This document shows positions 21,506-32,651 of a stretch of 64,000 bases of DNA, one piece after another. A program made the position numbers and the translations under genes. The notes below the pieces were generated by a model. The model did not search any database. It saw only the letters and a list, made by a program, of their open reading frames with translations, and had not been told where the DNA came from. Source of the DNA: Podospora pseudoanserina (taxonomy: Eukaryota; Ascomycota; Sordariomycetes; Sordariales; Podosporaceae); assembly GCF_035222485.1 (NCBI RefSeq), contig NC_085921.1:3038001-3102000 (forward strand), written 5' to 3'. The stretch's first letter is position 1; each line of letters starts with the position of its first letter.

Positions 21506-22033
21506 TCATATCTTTGACTTCCAGCACCATGTTGCCTGCCAGGTGCCGCTGCTGTTCCATTGGATGACCTGCTCGTGGCACCAGAGCCACTCGGCGCTGA
21601 TATTAATCTGTCGCCATCCTCTTCCAGGGAATGGCTGAGAGGACCTGGATATGGCCAATTGACGCTGGTGGTAGATGGGGCGGCGGGGTGGGTCGTTGTT
21701 GGGTAACACCCATATTGTGGGCCAACTTGGGGCTATGGTTTCATTTGTTTCGAGAATCCATGTTGTGCGCCAGTTGCTTTCTTCGTTGACGGTTTGTTCG
21801 ATGTGGCGGACGAACTCGGCCCCCGGGTTGTGTTTCCATTCCAGGTTTTGGCGGGTAGGCTGAGTTGACAGAATGTTTCTCTGGAGACTTCCTACCTGGC
21901 TGGCTTGTTGCCATGCAGGGCTGTCACTTTCGTTTGTTTCTAGGGTGATGCTAGAGGTATGCAAAGAGCTGCTTTTAGAGAATGAAGACTTGCTAGATTG
22001 ACTGAGGGAGTTGTCGGGAGTGAGAGTCTCCAT
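21506..22033 (-). CDS. Hypothetical protein
   Basis: An open frame of 175 codons starting at an ATG at 22033. It is Ser-rich at the N-terminus, then rich in Trp, Asn and Glu (for example NWRTTWILETNETIAPSWP). No signal peptide, membrane segment or known domain seen. The last third may belong to an intron or another exon, since an overlapping frame continues past the stop with plausible coding composition. Support is only the open frame and its composition. Confidence 0.35.
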   Translation of the reverse strand: METLTPDNSLSQSSKSSFSKSSSLHTSSITLETNESDSPAWQQASQVGSLQRNILSTQPTRQNLEWKHNPGAEFVRHIEQTVNEESNWRTTWILETNETIAPSWPTIWVLPNNDPPRRPIYHQRQLAISRSSQPFPGRGWRQINISAEWLWCHEQVIQWNSSGTWQATWCWKSKI

Positions 22034-23285
22034 TGTGAACGGTGGGGGAGGAGGGTGGAATGGAGATCAAGAATGATACTTAAATGCGGACTGGTTTTGT
22101 TGGTGATGGCGGGGAGCAAGACTAAGAGGGGAGAGGGCTTTCAGCACCTGGTGTATGTGATCTCTTTATACAGTTCCCCAGGTGACAGAGTTTTCCAGTG
22201 CGAAGATTCAGTTTGAGACTTGGTCCAGTAGGTCCACTTCCTGCAAGTCACGCACGCAGTAGGGCTCGCAATCAGCAACCTGGGAATGGCTGTTTATGAG
22301 TTGTCGTCACGGCGAGCCTCGCGCCACAGAAAGCTCAGAAAAATCTTAAAAGCCGCCGGTGACCATGCTCTCCAGAACAGAGAGTGGTAAGTACTCTTGG
22401 CCGCATTCCATCCTCGTGACACACATTCGCCCAAATCGTAGTCCTCACCGCAAGAAACATTGTTGTGAGGTTGGCAAGTTGGGTATTGTTATAGGCCTAT
22501 GGCCTGGGTAGTTTGAAGGTTTGATGGACAGGGCAATACGGAGAGTCTAGGGATGTGGCTGTCCCGGAGGCCTTTCCAGAGGCCGGTTGTCCGTAAAGGT
22601 TTCCCTTTCCACGTGTATTGAGGGGAGTCCGCTCCCACCCAGCGGACTTGTTTTCATTTTCTCTCTATCAGTCGATTCAATCCTTTATTACAGCTTGAAT
22701 TCCCACATAGGACCGAGCCCATATCAGGCATGACGCATTGACGTTGATGTCGGTGATAAGAACGAGAATGCGAGTGGCATTCAATCATGGGTGGGAGAGA
22801 GAGCAAGTAATGCGGTTAACGCCATGTTCTAGGACACTTACAAATGCCAACCGGAATTGTCTGTGATGTGGAGCAGTACGGCTATGATCAACATCCCCTC
22901 ATACACATATAAATCCCGTGCGAAGGTCCTAAACCTCACCCAACCCCCAGCAGCCCAAAGCCAAGCCTCTCAACCGCAGCAAGCTTTCCCCCTTTGATTG
23001 GCCAAGCCCACCAATGTGGGTCCAATTAAAGCACTCCCTGCATCGTTGGTGTGGGTGGTTTCTGGTGTGGTGACACTCACACCTCACTGGTCCATCGTCC
23101 ATATCCCACGCTCACAGCGTCTCGCTTGCGTTGTAGGTAGGTAGTAAACTCACTCAATCTCACAAATCCAACCTCACCGTCTGTTTCTTCCCTTTTCCAT
23201 CCGATCCGCCATACCCGCCCACAATCCACTCTAGCTACCTCCTCCACGTCAGCAACACCCCCTGCGCACCAGCATTAGACACAAA
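22034..23285. other. intergenic, promoter side of the APH-type gene
   Basis: About 1.25 kb with no coding signal. A pyrimidine- and C/A-rich stretch before 23286 is typical of a fungal 5' leader. Confidence 0.55.
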
Positions 23286-24242
23286 ATGATGCCATCACCA
23301 CCAGAAACGGAACAAGAATGCGACTCAAACGACCCGGTGGATATCTTGTCCGACAGGGACCTGGCACGATACATCGCCAAAGCCCGCCAACATCGCGAGT
23401 CGGACACGATAGAGAATAACACACTGCTTCTCACTTCCCGATACATCACTAAGTTCTACACCACGCTATCACACGCGAAAGATGTCGAAGTAGCGATACT
23501 ACAAGCCCACGCTCTGGGCATCCGAGCCCCAGAGTTGAAGCGCGTCATCAAAGCAAAGGATGGCATCTATGAGTGCATAATGACACGGATACAAGGCGTG
23601 ACATTAGAAAGTTGCTGGCCGGACTTATCCCTCTTCACCACCATCCGACTAGCCATCCAACTGCGAACAATAGTCCAAAGAATGAGAAGGATAACCCGAC
23701 CAACGGCTGGCTCGTTGGGGACAGGGATATGCAGGAGTTTCTGGCTGGAGGAGTTTTATGGCGTGCCATCGCATGCCTCTGCCGCGGTGGTGGGACAAAT
23801 CGTCAATTTCTGGTGCGGGTTTCAGAGTTATGGCGGGGAGAGGAGAAAAACACTGGCTGAGCACAGAGAGAGTTGTGAGATGGTGGAGCAGGACGCGAGA
23901 GGGCAGGAGTTGGTGTTTACACACCACGACCTCGCCCCGAGGAATATCATCGTCGAGTCGGGGACGTCAAAACTGTGGCTGGTGGACTGGGACGAAAGCG
24001 GCTTCTACCCCCGATACTTTGAATACGCCGGCATGAGAAATCTCGAGTACCCGCCAGAATGGGGCTGGTACGGCGAGTGGAGGTGGAAAATATTCTGCTG
24101 GATCGTCGCCGGGTTTTGTTCCTACGACAAACAAGCCGAGATGTTGAGGGATATCAGACAAAAGGCTGGGAGGTTCCCAGGAGGGAGGAGGTTCAATATC
24201 AAAGCTGGGGTGACGCCTTCGGAGAGGCCAGTGGATGATTGA
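23286..24242 (+). CDS. Phosphotransferase-family (APH-like) protein
   Basis: Single exon of 318 aa. The catalytic loop FTHHDLAPRNIIVE (residues about 210-223) and the metal-binding LWLVDWDESGFYP (about 229-241) are those of the aminoglycoside phosphotransferase/choline-kinase fold. An N-lobe start is visible (TLLLTSRYITKFYTTLSHAKDVEVAIL), with the lysine in ITKFY as the likely nucleotide-binding one. C-terminal YFEYAGMRNLEYPPEWGW is typical of the fungal expansion of this family. Natural substrates of these fungal members are unknown; drug resistance should not be assumed. All key residues are present, so the protein is probably active. Confidence 0.88.
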   Translation: MMPSPPETEQECDSNDPVDILSDRDLARYIAKARQHRESDTIENNTLLLTSRYITKFYTTLSHAKDVEVAILQAHALGIRAPELKRVIKAKDGIYECIMTRIQGVTLESCWPDLSLFTTIRLAIQLRTIVQRMRRITRPTAGSLGTGICRSFWLEEFYGVPSHASAAVVGQIVNFWCGFQSYGGERRKTLAEHRESCEMVEQDARGQELVFTHHDLAPRNIIVESGTSKLWLVDWDESGFYPRYFEYAGMRNLEYPPEWGWYGEWRWKIFCWIVAGFCSYDKQAEMLRDIRQKAGRFPGGRRFNIKAGVTPSERPVDD

Positions 24243-24496
24243 TGAGTGATACCAAAAGTGGGCGTTGTTGATGATGAATTGAATAAAACGCAGATGTCGT
24301 GTACGCATGCTCGAAAATCAGTCATAAACTAGAGGAATGACAAATGAAACTCCTGAGCTCCAAAACCATGCAACCCTTCGTCTGTAACAAAGCTCTTCCC
24401 CAATAAAGTCTGCTCCAATTTCCCTGATTATGCCAAAAAAAAATAATAAAAAAATAAAACGGAATGCCCGCTCTGAATGCTCTCTTTCTGTCTCTC

Positions 24497-27153
24497 TCAT
24501 TCATCCTCATAAATCTCCACATCATGTGCCGGTGACCACCCGTTCGGCTCCTCGCTTCCCAAAAACATCACCTCTGGCCCCATCTTGGGCGGAACAATCT
24601 TGGACGTGACCTTGTTGCTGATGCCGCAAATACCCATGCTTCTTGTGTCCCATCGGAAGGGAGCCGATGCCCCCTCGCGGCTCCAGTCAACATCGCTAGA
24701 GAAGAAGTTGGGTTTCTCCGAAGGTAAATCTCGCTCGAGCATCTCGGATTTGCACGGCTGCGTGACGGTGGTGGGCTCGGTGGTACCGCGAGCGTTAGGG
24801 TCTCCCCAGGGCCGGCAAAGCGCGTAGAGAAGTGAGACGGATAGCTTGGCCAGGTCAGGGTCGGCGTCCTTGGGGATGCGGAGCAGATACTCCCACTTTT
24901 CCGACGGGGCGCTGGGGTGTTCAGAGGTATTGCTAGACACCTCCGGCTCCGGGGTGGCTGCCGGGTCCTCCACAAGGTCGGGTGGCGGAGGAACCCAGTC
25001 CTCAATCCGTTGTCTGTCAGATCGGCATGTTTCACCGAATTCCAGGAGCTTTTCGTAAATACTGGACAATCTGATGAGGAAGCGCAGGGCGACGGGATCA
25101 ATGGTTCCGCAGTAGCGAAGGACATCGAGGCAGCCTCGGGCCCTGTTCATGTCCTCAGTCCACGATGACTCGGGATGCTTATGAAGCATCTTCTGGGCGG
25201 CCGAGTGCAGGATAACGACACATGATGTGTGGGTTTGGAAGCTGTGCGGACAGGTGGTCAGCATGATGACAAGCAGGAAAATAATTGCCGACCAGCTAAT
25301 GACTTACATGACCAGCCAGCAGCGCTTGAAAATGCCTCTATCAGCGTAGAGGAGCCCAAGGATCCGAGCGGAGTCCCTGCCTGCCTCCACACCCAATTTG
25401 ACCAGCTTGATAACAGTGGAATTATTAGTGTCTAGGAGACTCTCATCCCCTGCCTTGATAGACCGAATCGTCTGGGCAGCTAGCCTGCGATAGACCAGCA
25501 TGAAAGCACCAAGGTAGAGTAGATGAATATGGTAAATGGACCAACGGGCATGCGGTGAGACGTTGAAGTTGCCCAGGTTTGTCAGTTGCATATCGGATGG
25601 GAGCTTTCCGTGCCAGTCCTCAAGCTGCTTGATGATACCATCCATACCGCCGGTGGTGATGTCTTTGTAAGCCAGACGATTCTTCAAGATTCCTGCCTTG
25701 AGTAAGGATATCTTGGTCATTTCGGTTTGAATCCCTGAGGCTTGTCAGTAAAGCGGCAGGATCATGGTCGTGGGAAGCATAGATGACCTACTCTCTCCAA
25801 GTTCCTTTGTGTAAATGTCGACTTCGTTCTCTGCAAGCTGTTTTTTACATCAGCATGGCGAATTCGGCAAATAGGGGACCGGGGCCATGGTCTTACTGGC
25901 ACCACTTTCTCAAAAGCCGAGTCATCAGCGCCGGAGATGTAGCCAAGGGTAGAGGCAAGCCAGCTGTTGAAGAACATCAAAGTCCTCCAAGTTTTTCTGA
26001 ACTCGACCCATTCCTGCTCGGTCAAGTGGTCGGCGTTGCAGACTCCAGCACTGTCGCTTTGTCGGTGGCACATGGTAAGTCCTGTCTCGATGTATGCCAG
26101 AGCAACAGTCCCCTTGTTGTTGATATTGTACATGGCAAGCAAGGTGCAGACTTTGATGGCCAGCAGGGGCCCAAACTCGAGGACATCCGTGTACAACAGG
26201 CGAGCAGCAGAATAGAGAAGTTCATCTGTCCCTTTTTCGAACTCATTGGGGTTGTATTGGACACCGATGGCTGCGACGATGGCGAGGCAGCCAATAGAGA
26301 CCCGTTCGTCAAGCTTGGGGCGGTTGTCCAAACCGAACACCGCCCTATGATGCTGATTGACCTGTTCGACTGTGAAGACATGAAACAGTTTGCCGCTCGA
26401 GCTGTAGAAGCTCTGGACACCAGCCCACATTGTTTTTGCACTGGGGAGGGCAGCGAGATACAAGTTCACCGGGTCGTGTAGCCTTGCTGACACGGATAAA
26501 GCCACCAACGTCGAGGAGGAAGATGTCGGCGCCCGTGAATCCACGGAACCTGTCCGAGAGCCGGCAATGGAAGTGACGGGGCCGGAAAGCCTACTGTTGC
26601 TAGAGCCAGAGCCGGATTCCGTCACGCTTGGAGCGACGGCTGCCGGAGGGCTTTGAGATTCGCCGCCGCTATCGGTACCGCCGAGGACGGCGGCGGGATC
26701 ATCTCCGGTACGGATGCGCTGTAGCAGCTCTTCGGCCTCCTCGCTGGACTTGTACTGCAGCGCGCTCATCAGTTTCTCAAGCGCTTCGAGGCGCGCTTGC
26801 TTAGCCGCCTGAAGGGACTGGCCCTCCTCTCCCTCGTAGCCGCAAGGTTTGTCCTTGGAAGCGCATCCTCCGCATCTCGGACGCGCGCCATCACACTGGA
26901 GCCGGTAGAAGAAGCAAAGGTCAGATCACTGCTGTTCAAGTACCCGGTGATAACGGAGGTTGCTTACTCTAGCTTTGAAACGCCGACACGTGTGGCAGGC
27001 CTGGGTGACGGCCTTGAGGCGTTTCGTCTGCTGGCGGCTCCCCCCGCTGAAGATCGACGACGGCCCTGAACGTGGGCCGGAGGAAACTCCGTCCCTCTCT
27101 CGTTTGGCAGAAGCGGGCTGGATGGGTTGGTAGGTCGTTGGTGGCGGGGCCAT
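24497..27153 (-). CDS. Zn(II)2Cys6 transcription factor with fungal-specific TF domain
   Basis: Five exons: 27153-26968, 26895-25897, 25837-25792, 25734-25308, 25241-24497. All four introns have gt/ag ends and keep frame. Spliced, the zinc cluster reads ACHTCRRFKAR then CDGARPRCGGCASKDKPCGY, with all six cysteines; the first intron splits it at the same place as in many fungal regulators. A helix follows (ARLEALEKLMSALQYK). The middle region has the fungal transcription-factor pattern (FHVFTVEQVNQHHRAVFG, LLYTDVLEFGP, FRKTWRTLMFFNSWLAS). About 800 aa, nuclear. The target genes are unknown. The ATG at 27153 was chosen as the first in frame in exon 1. Confidence 0.9.
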
Positions 27154-28901
27154 CTCCGGAGAGCGGCTGTTTGGATCACTGACCAAAGCCCGTCGGATCG
27201 CGCGTTTTGTGCTTGGGAGTGGGGCTGTCTAGGGCACGTCGCTAGGCAGCTTATGTCTAGAGAGGTGGACTCCGCGGACATCAACGGGGTTTAGGGGTTT
27301 AGAGATTCTTGGAACTTGTCGCTATGGAGTAAAACAAAACGCAACAGTCGATGGGGTTTTTGTCAGACGGAGAAACCTGCCATGGTAGATCTCCTGAGCG
27401 AAGACACACACCGCAAGCTACGACCACGCAGGATTAAAACGCGGGGAAACCTGGCCGGGGCCGAGAAACGAGAATCGTATGGAGAAGACATCCGCCCCCC
27501 TCCCAAGACTTTTCGCAACATAATAATTGCAAATTTGATGACCGCCCACTCGCCCACACACGCCTTCGACGCCTCCTATTGCTTGAACATGCAGCCAGCG
27601 TCATTTTCAACCCCGCCGGGATTGATTAGGGCTTCCGGCTGACCACTGGCAGGGCAGAAGGGCTCGACGCACCGTCGACGGGTTCGAAGGTGGCGTCCCC
27701 TTCGTGCAGCAGCGACATGGGCTCGGAAGGCGGCTGGCGTGGGCCGGAAAAGCAATTCGTGCGTGTCTAAGTGTCAGGCTGGGCTGTGGGATTGGGCAGG
27801 TGTTGGCGACCTTCAGGCTCGACTGTTGACTGTCTTCTTCTCCACTTTTGGACGAGACATTTCGCCAGGTCACACCTGATGGCCACCTTTGCTGGCGGTG
27901 TGCAGTGACCCTCCTTCCCTTTTGCACCACATACAGGAAGGCACACAATGCCAATGTCGGCATCATAGACAAGCCGCCACCCCGCTGTGTATTTCGCTAT
28001 ATCTAATCATGAAAACTCCCTAAGCATCATTCCCTGAAACCATGAATGAAGCTAATAGCAATATCCTCCCCGATCATCCCCCCAGCCCTATGCTCAAACA
28101 ATCTGCAGGCCAGTCTCCTTCATTCAGATAACGCTAATGCAAGACTGAATAGTGGTGAAAAAAGGGCGAACCTGACCTTGTAAAGGAGTGCTAAAAATGA
28201 GGAAACAATGGTGATCGGGTTCGGTTTAGACTGGAGTGATATGTCCAAATGTGCCCGCCATAAGATGGTGGACATCTTCTAATCGTTCCAATCCGCTGAC
28301 AAAGTCTCCTTCCAAGCAGCATCGGCGAAAAACGCATAAAAACCAAAGTACGTGCTAGCTATACTAGCTGTTGCACCACTGTAAACGCCGATGAGATGAG
28401 CAGCACGGAATTTGGTTTTCGAAAGGAGTAGGCGTTACAGTGGAGAGTTCGCACGGGAACAGCCGTGTTGGTGTCGGAATAGAACTATACGACTGGAATG
28501 GTGAAAAGTGACTTGTGTTGATAACTTGAACCGTTGATGGGTTACTGTTGTTGGTCAGGGAGAAGAAAAGTTGAAGTTGAGGAGAAGCCGAGTCCAGATT
28601 TAAGGATGGCCCCCATCAAGACTGAACAGAGTATGGTGCGTGTGGACGTGCGCCTGAAGGGAAAAGCTGAAATCTCATTGGTCTCGTTTCATAAAGTTAA
28701 AAGTCACTTCTATCAGAGGCGAACCCCAACCCTCGTGCTGTAATCTGCACCTGCCCTCTTGTTGCCCTCCGTCATCATGTGCTCACGGAAGAAATATGGC
28801 TGATTTCATTGGGAGCTTCACGGTGAGCACTTCGGTGGCGATGTGGGTTATAGAAAGAAATATGCCGAGGACTGCGAATCGAATAACATCAATCCTGCAC
28901 C
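27154..28901. other. intergenic, divergent promoter region
   Basis: About 1.75 kb between the divergently transcribed Zn2Cys6 regulator and the erythromycin-esterase gene. Short open frames occur on both strands without motifs. No repeat seen. Confidence 0.55.
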
Positions 28902-30455
28902 ATGAAACCATTGTCCAGAGGACCTTGTATGTTGAGGCCTTCTACTTCGTATGCGAGTATTCAAGCTCGAAACCTGTCTTCTCAAACCCGTTTCACGAGA
29001 CACTCGTCCAAAATGACCACCAAGCCACAACCCCGGGCCCCCCCCCCTGAAAATCACACCGTAGAGCTTCTCCGCCGACACCTCACACCAGTCCCACCCA
29101 TCTCACAATCCTCTTCAACCCTCACCAACTTCTTCGCCCCCTTTGCCCACAACGACACCAAAATAATCCTAATCGGCGACTCCACCCACGGCACCTCAGA
29201 ATTCTACCAAGCCCGCGCCGAACTCACAAAGTACTTTATCCAACACCACGGCTTCAACATCGTCGCCGTAGAAGCCGACTGGCCCGACGCCGAAGCCATC
29301 GACAAACATGTCCGCCCTCGCTCCCCATCCGCTCCCTCCCTCACCCAAGAAAGCGAGAAGCCCTTTCAGCGCTTTCCCACTTGGATGTGGCGGAACGTCG
29401 AGTTTCAGAACTTTACCAAATGGTTGAAGGAGTGGAATGAAGGGAAGGACAGCAAGACTGAGGCGGTGGGGTTTTATGGATTGGATTTGTATTCGCTGGG
29501 CAAGTCGATGCAGGCTGTGGTGGATTACCTTGACAAAATTGATCCCGAGATGGCAAAGGTGGCACAAAAAGGGTACGAGAGAATGATGATGTGGGCGGAG
29601 GAGCCGCACGAGTATGGGCTGGAGGCGCTTGCGGCTGGGTTTAAGGGATGTGAGAAGGATGTGATGAAGATTTTGAATAGCTTGCTGATGAAGAGGGTTG
29701 AGTACGAGAGCATGATTTGGGATGGGGAGGAGTTTCATTCTGGGGAGCAGAATGCGAGGTTGGTCAAAGGTATGAGGAACGTCAAGACGACTGTCACGCT
29801 GAAGCTAACTGGAGTATTAGATGCAGAACAATATTACAAAGCGATGTGCTACGGCCGCGACGAGTCATGGAATCTGAGAGATAAACACATGTTTGAAACG
29901 TTGAACCGAATCATCAAGCACCGATCGAGGAGCACGCCGTCCAAGGCCATTGTCTGGGCGCATAACAGCCACATTGGCGATGCGCGTGCCACAAGTATGG
30001 GCTGGTCGAACGATGAACTCAATATCGGGCAACTCTGCAAAGAGGCCTACGGAGATCAAGCCCTTACCATAGGTTGTTTGACCAACACCGGAACAGTCGC
30101 TGCTGCTCGCAAGTGGGATGGAGATATGCAAGTCATGAAGCTACGACCTGGTCTGCCAAACAGCTACGAACAGTTAATGCACGCCACAGCTGTCAAGAAC
30201 TTTGTTCTGGACCTGCGAGTTGGTCATTGCAACGAGGAGCTGATAAAGGCGCTCATGGAAAAACGGTTGGAGAGGTTTGTTGGAGTCATTTACGCTCCTG
30301 GCACCGAGAGGCAGTCGCATTACTCCCATGCTGTTTTGCCTGAACAGTTGGATGGTTTTATCTGGTTCGATGAGACCAAGCATGTCGGGGCACTCGAGGT
30401 GCACCAGCCCCATACGACAGTCGAATTTGATGAGACCTGGCCATTCGGTTTGTAG
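28902..30455 (+). CDS. Erythromycin-esterase family protein, putative mitochondrial
   Basis: Exons 28902-29769 and 29821-30455. The 51-bp segment between starts gtatga, has gctaac and ends ttag; it is a multiple of three and stop-free, so it reads through, but removing it joins LVK to DAEQYYKAMCYG as the family requires. About 500 aa. Family motifs seen: GDSTHGTSEFY (residues about 91-101), VEADWPDAE (about 121), SWNLRDKHM, and VWAHNSHIGDA (about 334), which carry the conserved acidic and histidine residues. Residues 1-37 are Arg/Ser-rich without acids, like a mitochondrial presequence. The fungal substrate is unknown; macrolide hydrolysis belongs only to certain bacterial members. Confidence 0.9.
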   Translation: MKPLSRGPCMLRPSTSYASIQARNLSSQTRFTRHSSKMTTKPQPRAPPPENHTVELLRRHLTPVPPISQSSSTLTNFFAPFAHNDTKIILIGDSTHGTSEFYQARAELTKYFIQHHGFNIVAVEADWPDAEAIDKHVRPRSPSAPSLTQESEKPFQRFPTWMWRNVEFQNFTKWLKEWNEGKDSKTEAVGFYGLDLYSLGKSMQAVVDYLDKIDPEMAKVAQKGYERMMMWAEEPHEYGLEALAAGFKGCEKDVMKILNSLLMKRVEYESMIWDGEEFHSGEQNARLVKGMRNVKTTVTLKLTGVLDAEQYYKAMCYGRDESWNLRDKHMFETLNRIIKHRSRSTPSKAIVWAHNSHIGDARATSMGWSNDELNIGQLCKEAYGDQALTIGCLTNTGTVAAARKWDGDMQVMKLRPGLPNSYEQLMHATAVKNFVLDLRVGHCNEELIKALMEKRLERFVGVIYAPGTERQSHYSHAVLPEQLDGFIWFDETKHVGALEVHQPHTTVEFDETWPFGL

Positions 30456-30592
30456 GTTTGGATGACAAAGAATGCATGGGCAAACTGGCGTTTTGGCGTG
30501 GGCTGCACGGCAGGAGGCGTACGTCATCTGGTTGTCAGTACGCGAGCTTGTCATCAACACGATGTCATTATGAGCTAGCACTCATGTACACA

Positions 30593-30599
30593 TATAAAA
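30593..30599 (+). promoter_or_regulatory. TATA box of the Con-6 gene
   Basis: TATAAAA about 80 bp before the ATG at 30674, at the usual distance for a strongly regulated fungal gene. Confidence 0.5.
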
Positions 30600-30673
30600 T
30601 TGCAAGAGGAGGGATTTGACGCAGACCTTCCGCCAACAGTCTCGCGTCCCAACACACCACAAACACCAATATT

Positions 30674-31167
30674 ATGACTGACCCTGGGAACCGTGAGCGT
30701 GGCCTTCGGGCTGCTATCAGCAATCCCCGTGTGTCGGAGAGGGCCAAACAACGGGACCGAGAGATCTTGGAACAGGAATTCGGTGAATCGTTCGAAACAG
30801 ATCCAACTTCCGCAACAACAAGTGGCAAAAAGAAGGCCTCTTCCGAGGAATCAATTCCGGACACATCATCGAGGACATTTCGAGCATCCCAAACATACGG
30901 CAGCAGGAAAACACGTAGTTCGTCCAGCGGTGATCTTGAAACCAGCGCTCCTTCGGCCAGCATGTCATCGACGGTTGATGACAGTAGCATCGACGGCAAG
31001 GACAGGGGTAACGTGTAAGTCCCATCGTTCTGCTTGATGCACGCTGGCCACTGATATCACGAAGTGTTCGGGGCCTCAAAGCGGCACTTACAAATCCTCA
31101 TGTCTCAGAAAAGGCCAAAGATCGGGATCGCAAGAAGTTGCAGGAACTAGGGGAGTCAGTAGAGTGA
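30674..31167 (+). CDS. Conidiation-specific protein 6 (Con-6) family
   Basis: Exons 30674-31014 and 31065-31167, with a 50-bp intron (gtaagt...aag). The 147-aa product has two copies of the Con-6 motif: LRAAISNPRVSERAKQRDRE near the N-terminus and LKAALTNPHVSEKAKDRDRK at the C-terminus, separated by a long Ser/Thr-rich spacer. Con-6 proteins are small, hydrophilic and made during conidiation or in resting spores. Most are about 90 aa with the two motifs close together, so the roughly 90-residue spacer is long. Cytosolic, with no signal peptide. Confidence 0.88.
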
Positions 31168-31894
31168 CAGCCGCCAACTTTGTGTGATCATAAACGCCTT
31201 ATGCTGTGTTGGGTGCATGGCTGTCACATCGGGTAACGAGATACGCGGCCCCTGGAGTTGAACAGATTGGAACCAGAATGGAAATAACGCGCGGCCAACA
31301 GGGGGAAGGTCATGGTCAGCCACACTAGATAGGACAAAAAAAACCTGTAATCGCTCGGTTCCGACGGCGAGTGATCGCATCGATGAATGGTTCGATGTGG
31401 TTGTGTTGTGCCCCGCTTTTAACGTCAATCCTCCAGAAGGCTTGGAGAAACGGTTGGGAGAGGGAAGCTAGATCGACCGCCATGATTTCATCCAAGCCTT
31501 CGCCGTTCCACTGTGCATCTTTAAAAGAACACAAATGTCCATAATCCACAGGTATGGTGTTTGAGAAGGACAGACGCCTCACCACAACTCAGGTACCCGA
31601 AACTCGTCCATAATTCTTGACGTTCGACGACAAACACAGGCTCAAAATGCACCACGTCGACATGTTGCACCACTGGACGACTCCAGAGAAACATGCACCT
31701 GCACCATCGCAACCGGCGGCGGCGCCACAATCGAGAGGCCCTCCTCCTGGTGCAACTACAAGTTCCTCAACTTCAAATAGCCCCATCGGCGCCAGCAATC
31801 CCAGCTCGAATCCACCACAACCACTATCACCGCCAGGTAGACTCGCAAGACAGATTTCACGCAGCAACAACAATACGCCGAGACCTTCGACAAG
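31168..31894. other. intergenic and 5' leader of the next gene
   Basis: No separate gene seen. The last 280 bp before 31895 also read open (from 31617) as a Pro/Ser/Thr-rich frame with SPPGRLARQISRSNNN, but the CAACAA-rich composition is what fungal 5' leaders look like. I treat it as leader, not protein. Confidence 0.45.
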
Positions 31895-32206
31895 ATGGCA
31901 TCTTCTGAACCTGCCTCCCAGGAGCCAGTCGGTTCCGAGACCGTTGAGCAGCCCGAATATGCCGCCGTCTCCGATGTTAAGTCCGACGTGAAGGATGAGG
32001 AGGATAAGACTGCGAGTGAGGGGGAGACGAAGCTGGGTGAGGTATGTTGGTTTTTTTGTTTTCTCGATGTGATGATAGTGTGTGTGCTGACGTTGGGACA
32101 GACCGCAGAAGGAGAGGCACAGGAGGGTGAATCTGCTGTGACAGAGGGGGAGACACAGCAGGAGGAGGAGGTTGAGGACCGGAAGCCGAAGAATAGATTT
32201 TGGTGA
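31895..32206 (+). CDS. Small acidic hypothetical protein
   Basis: Exons 31895-32041 and 32102-32206. The 60-bp segment between starts gtatgt, ends acag, is T-rich and encodes an out-of-character hydrophobic stretch, so it is an in-frame intron. The spliced product of 83 aa is Glu/Ser/Thr-rich with repeats of the type (E/S)GET, ending EVEDRKPKNRFW. It is predicted to be disordered. The ATG is in good context (ACAAGATGGC). Function unknown. Confidence 0.6.
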   Translation: MASSEPASQEPVGSETVEQPEYAAVSDVKSDVKDEEDKTASEGETKLGEVCWFFCFLDVMIVCVLTLGQTAEGEAQEGESAVTEGETQQEEEVEDRKPKNRFW

Positions 32207-32651
32207 TAGATGCGTTGTGAATTGAATTTTTGTTTTGCAGCCATGCACGCTTCTCACTGGAACACAACGAGTGCCATCGGAAGCCGGACCACGCCCGGAG
32301 CGGAGCGGCACGGCGATATCCACTCCCGGCCCCACATCTGACGTTCAACGGCTCTTGCCTTTTCGGGAAGTGGTGATGTCATGACCGGGGCAAACTCTCC
32401 AGCGTAATTGACTGTTTGAACGACTTGATAACGTCACGATGATAATGCGTTTTTGGTGGAGGTGGTGCCTGAAGGAGATATATGGGACTTCCTTGAACGG
32501 TTTTGGTTCCTTGCATTTTCATCTCATCTCATCTCAACTTAACCATCAACACCACCTGTCCTTATTGACGCTAACGACATCACACATCTTACAACACCCC
32601 ACAGCACTCACCTCTACGAAATAATAACAGAAAACAGAAACAACGACAAAA

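Noticed and set aside
31617-31991. A 124-codon Pro/Ser-rich plus frame before the small acidic protein
   Set aside because: It overlaps the start of the acidic protein in another frame and has the CAACAA composition of a fungal 5' leader; no homologue recognised.
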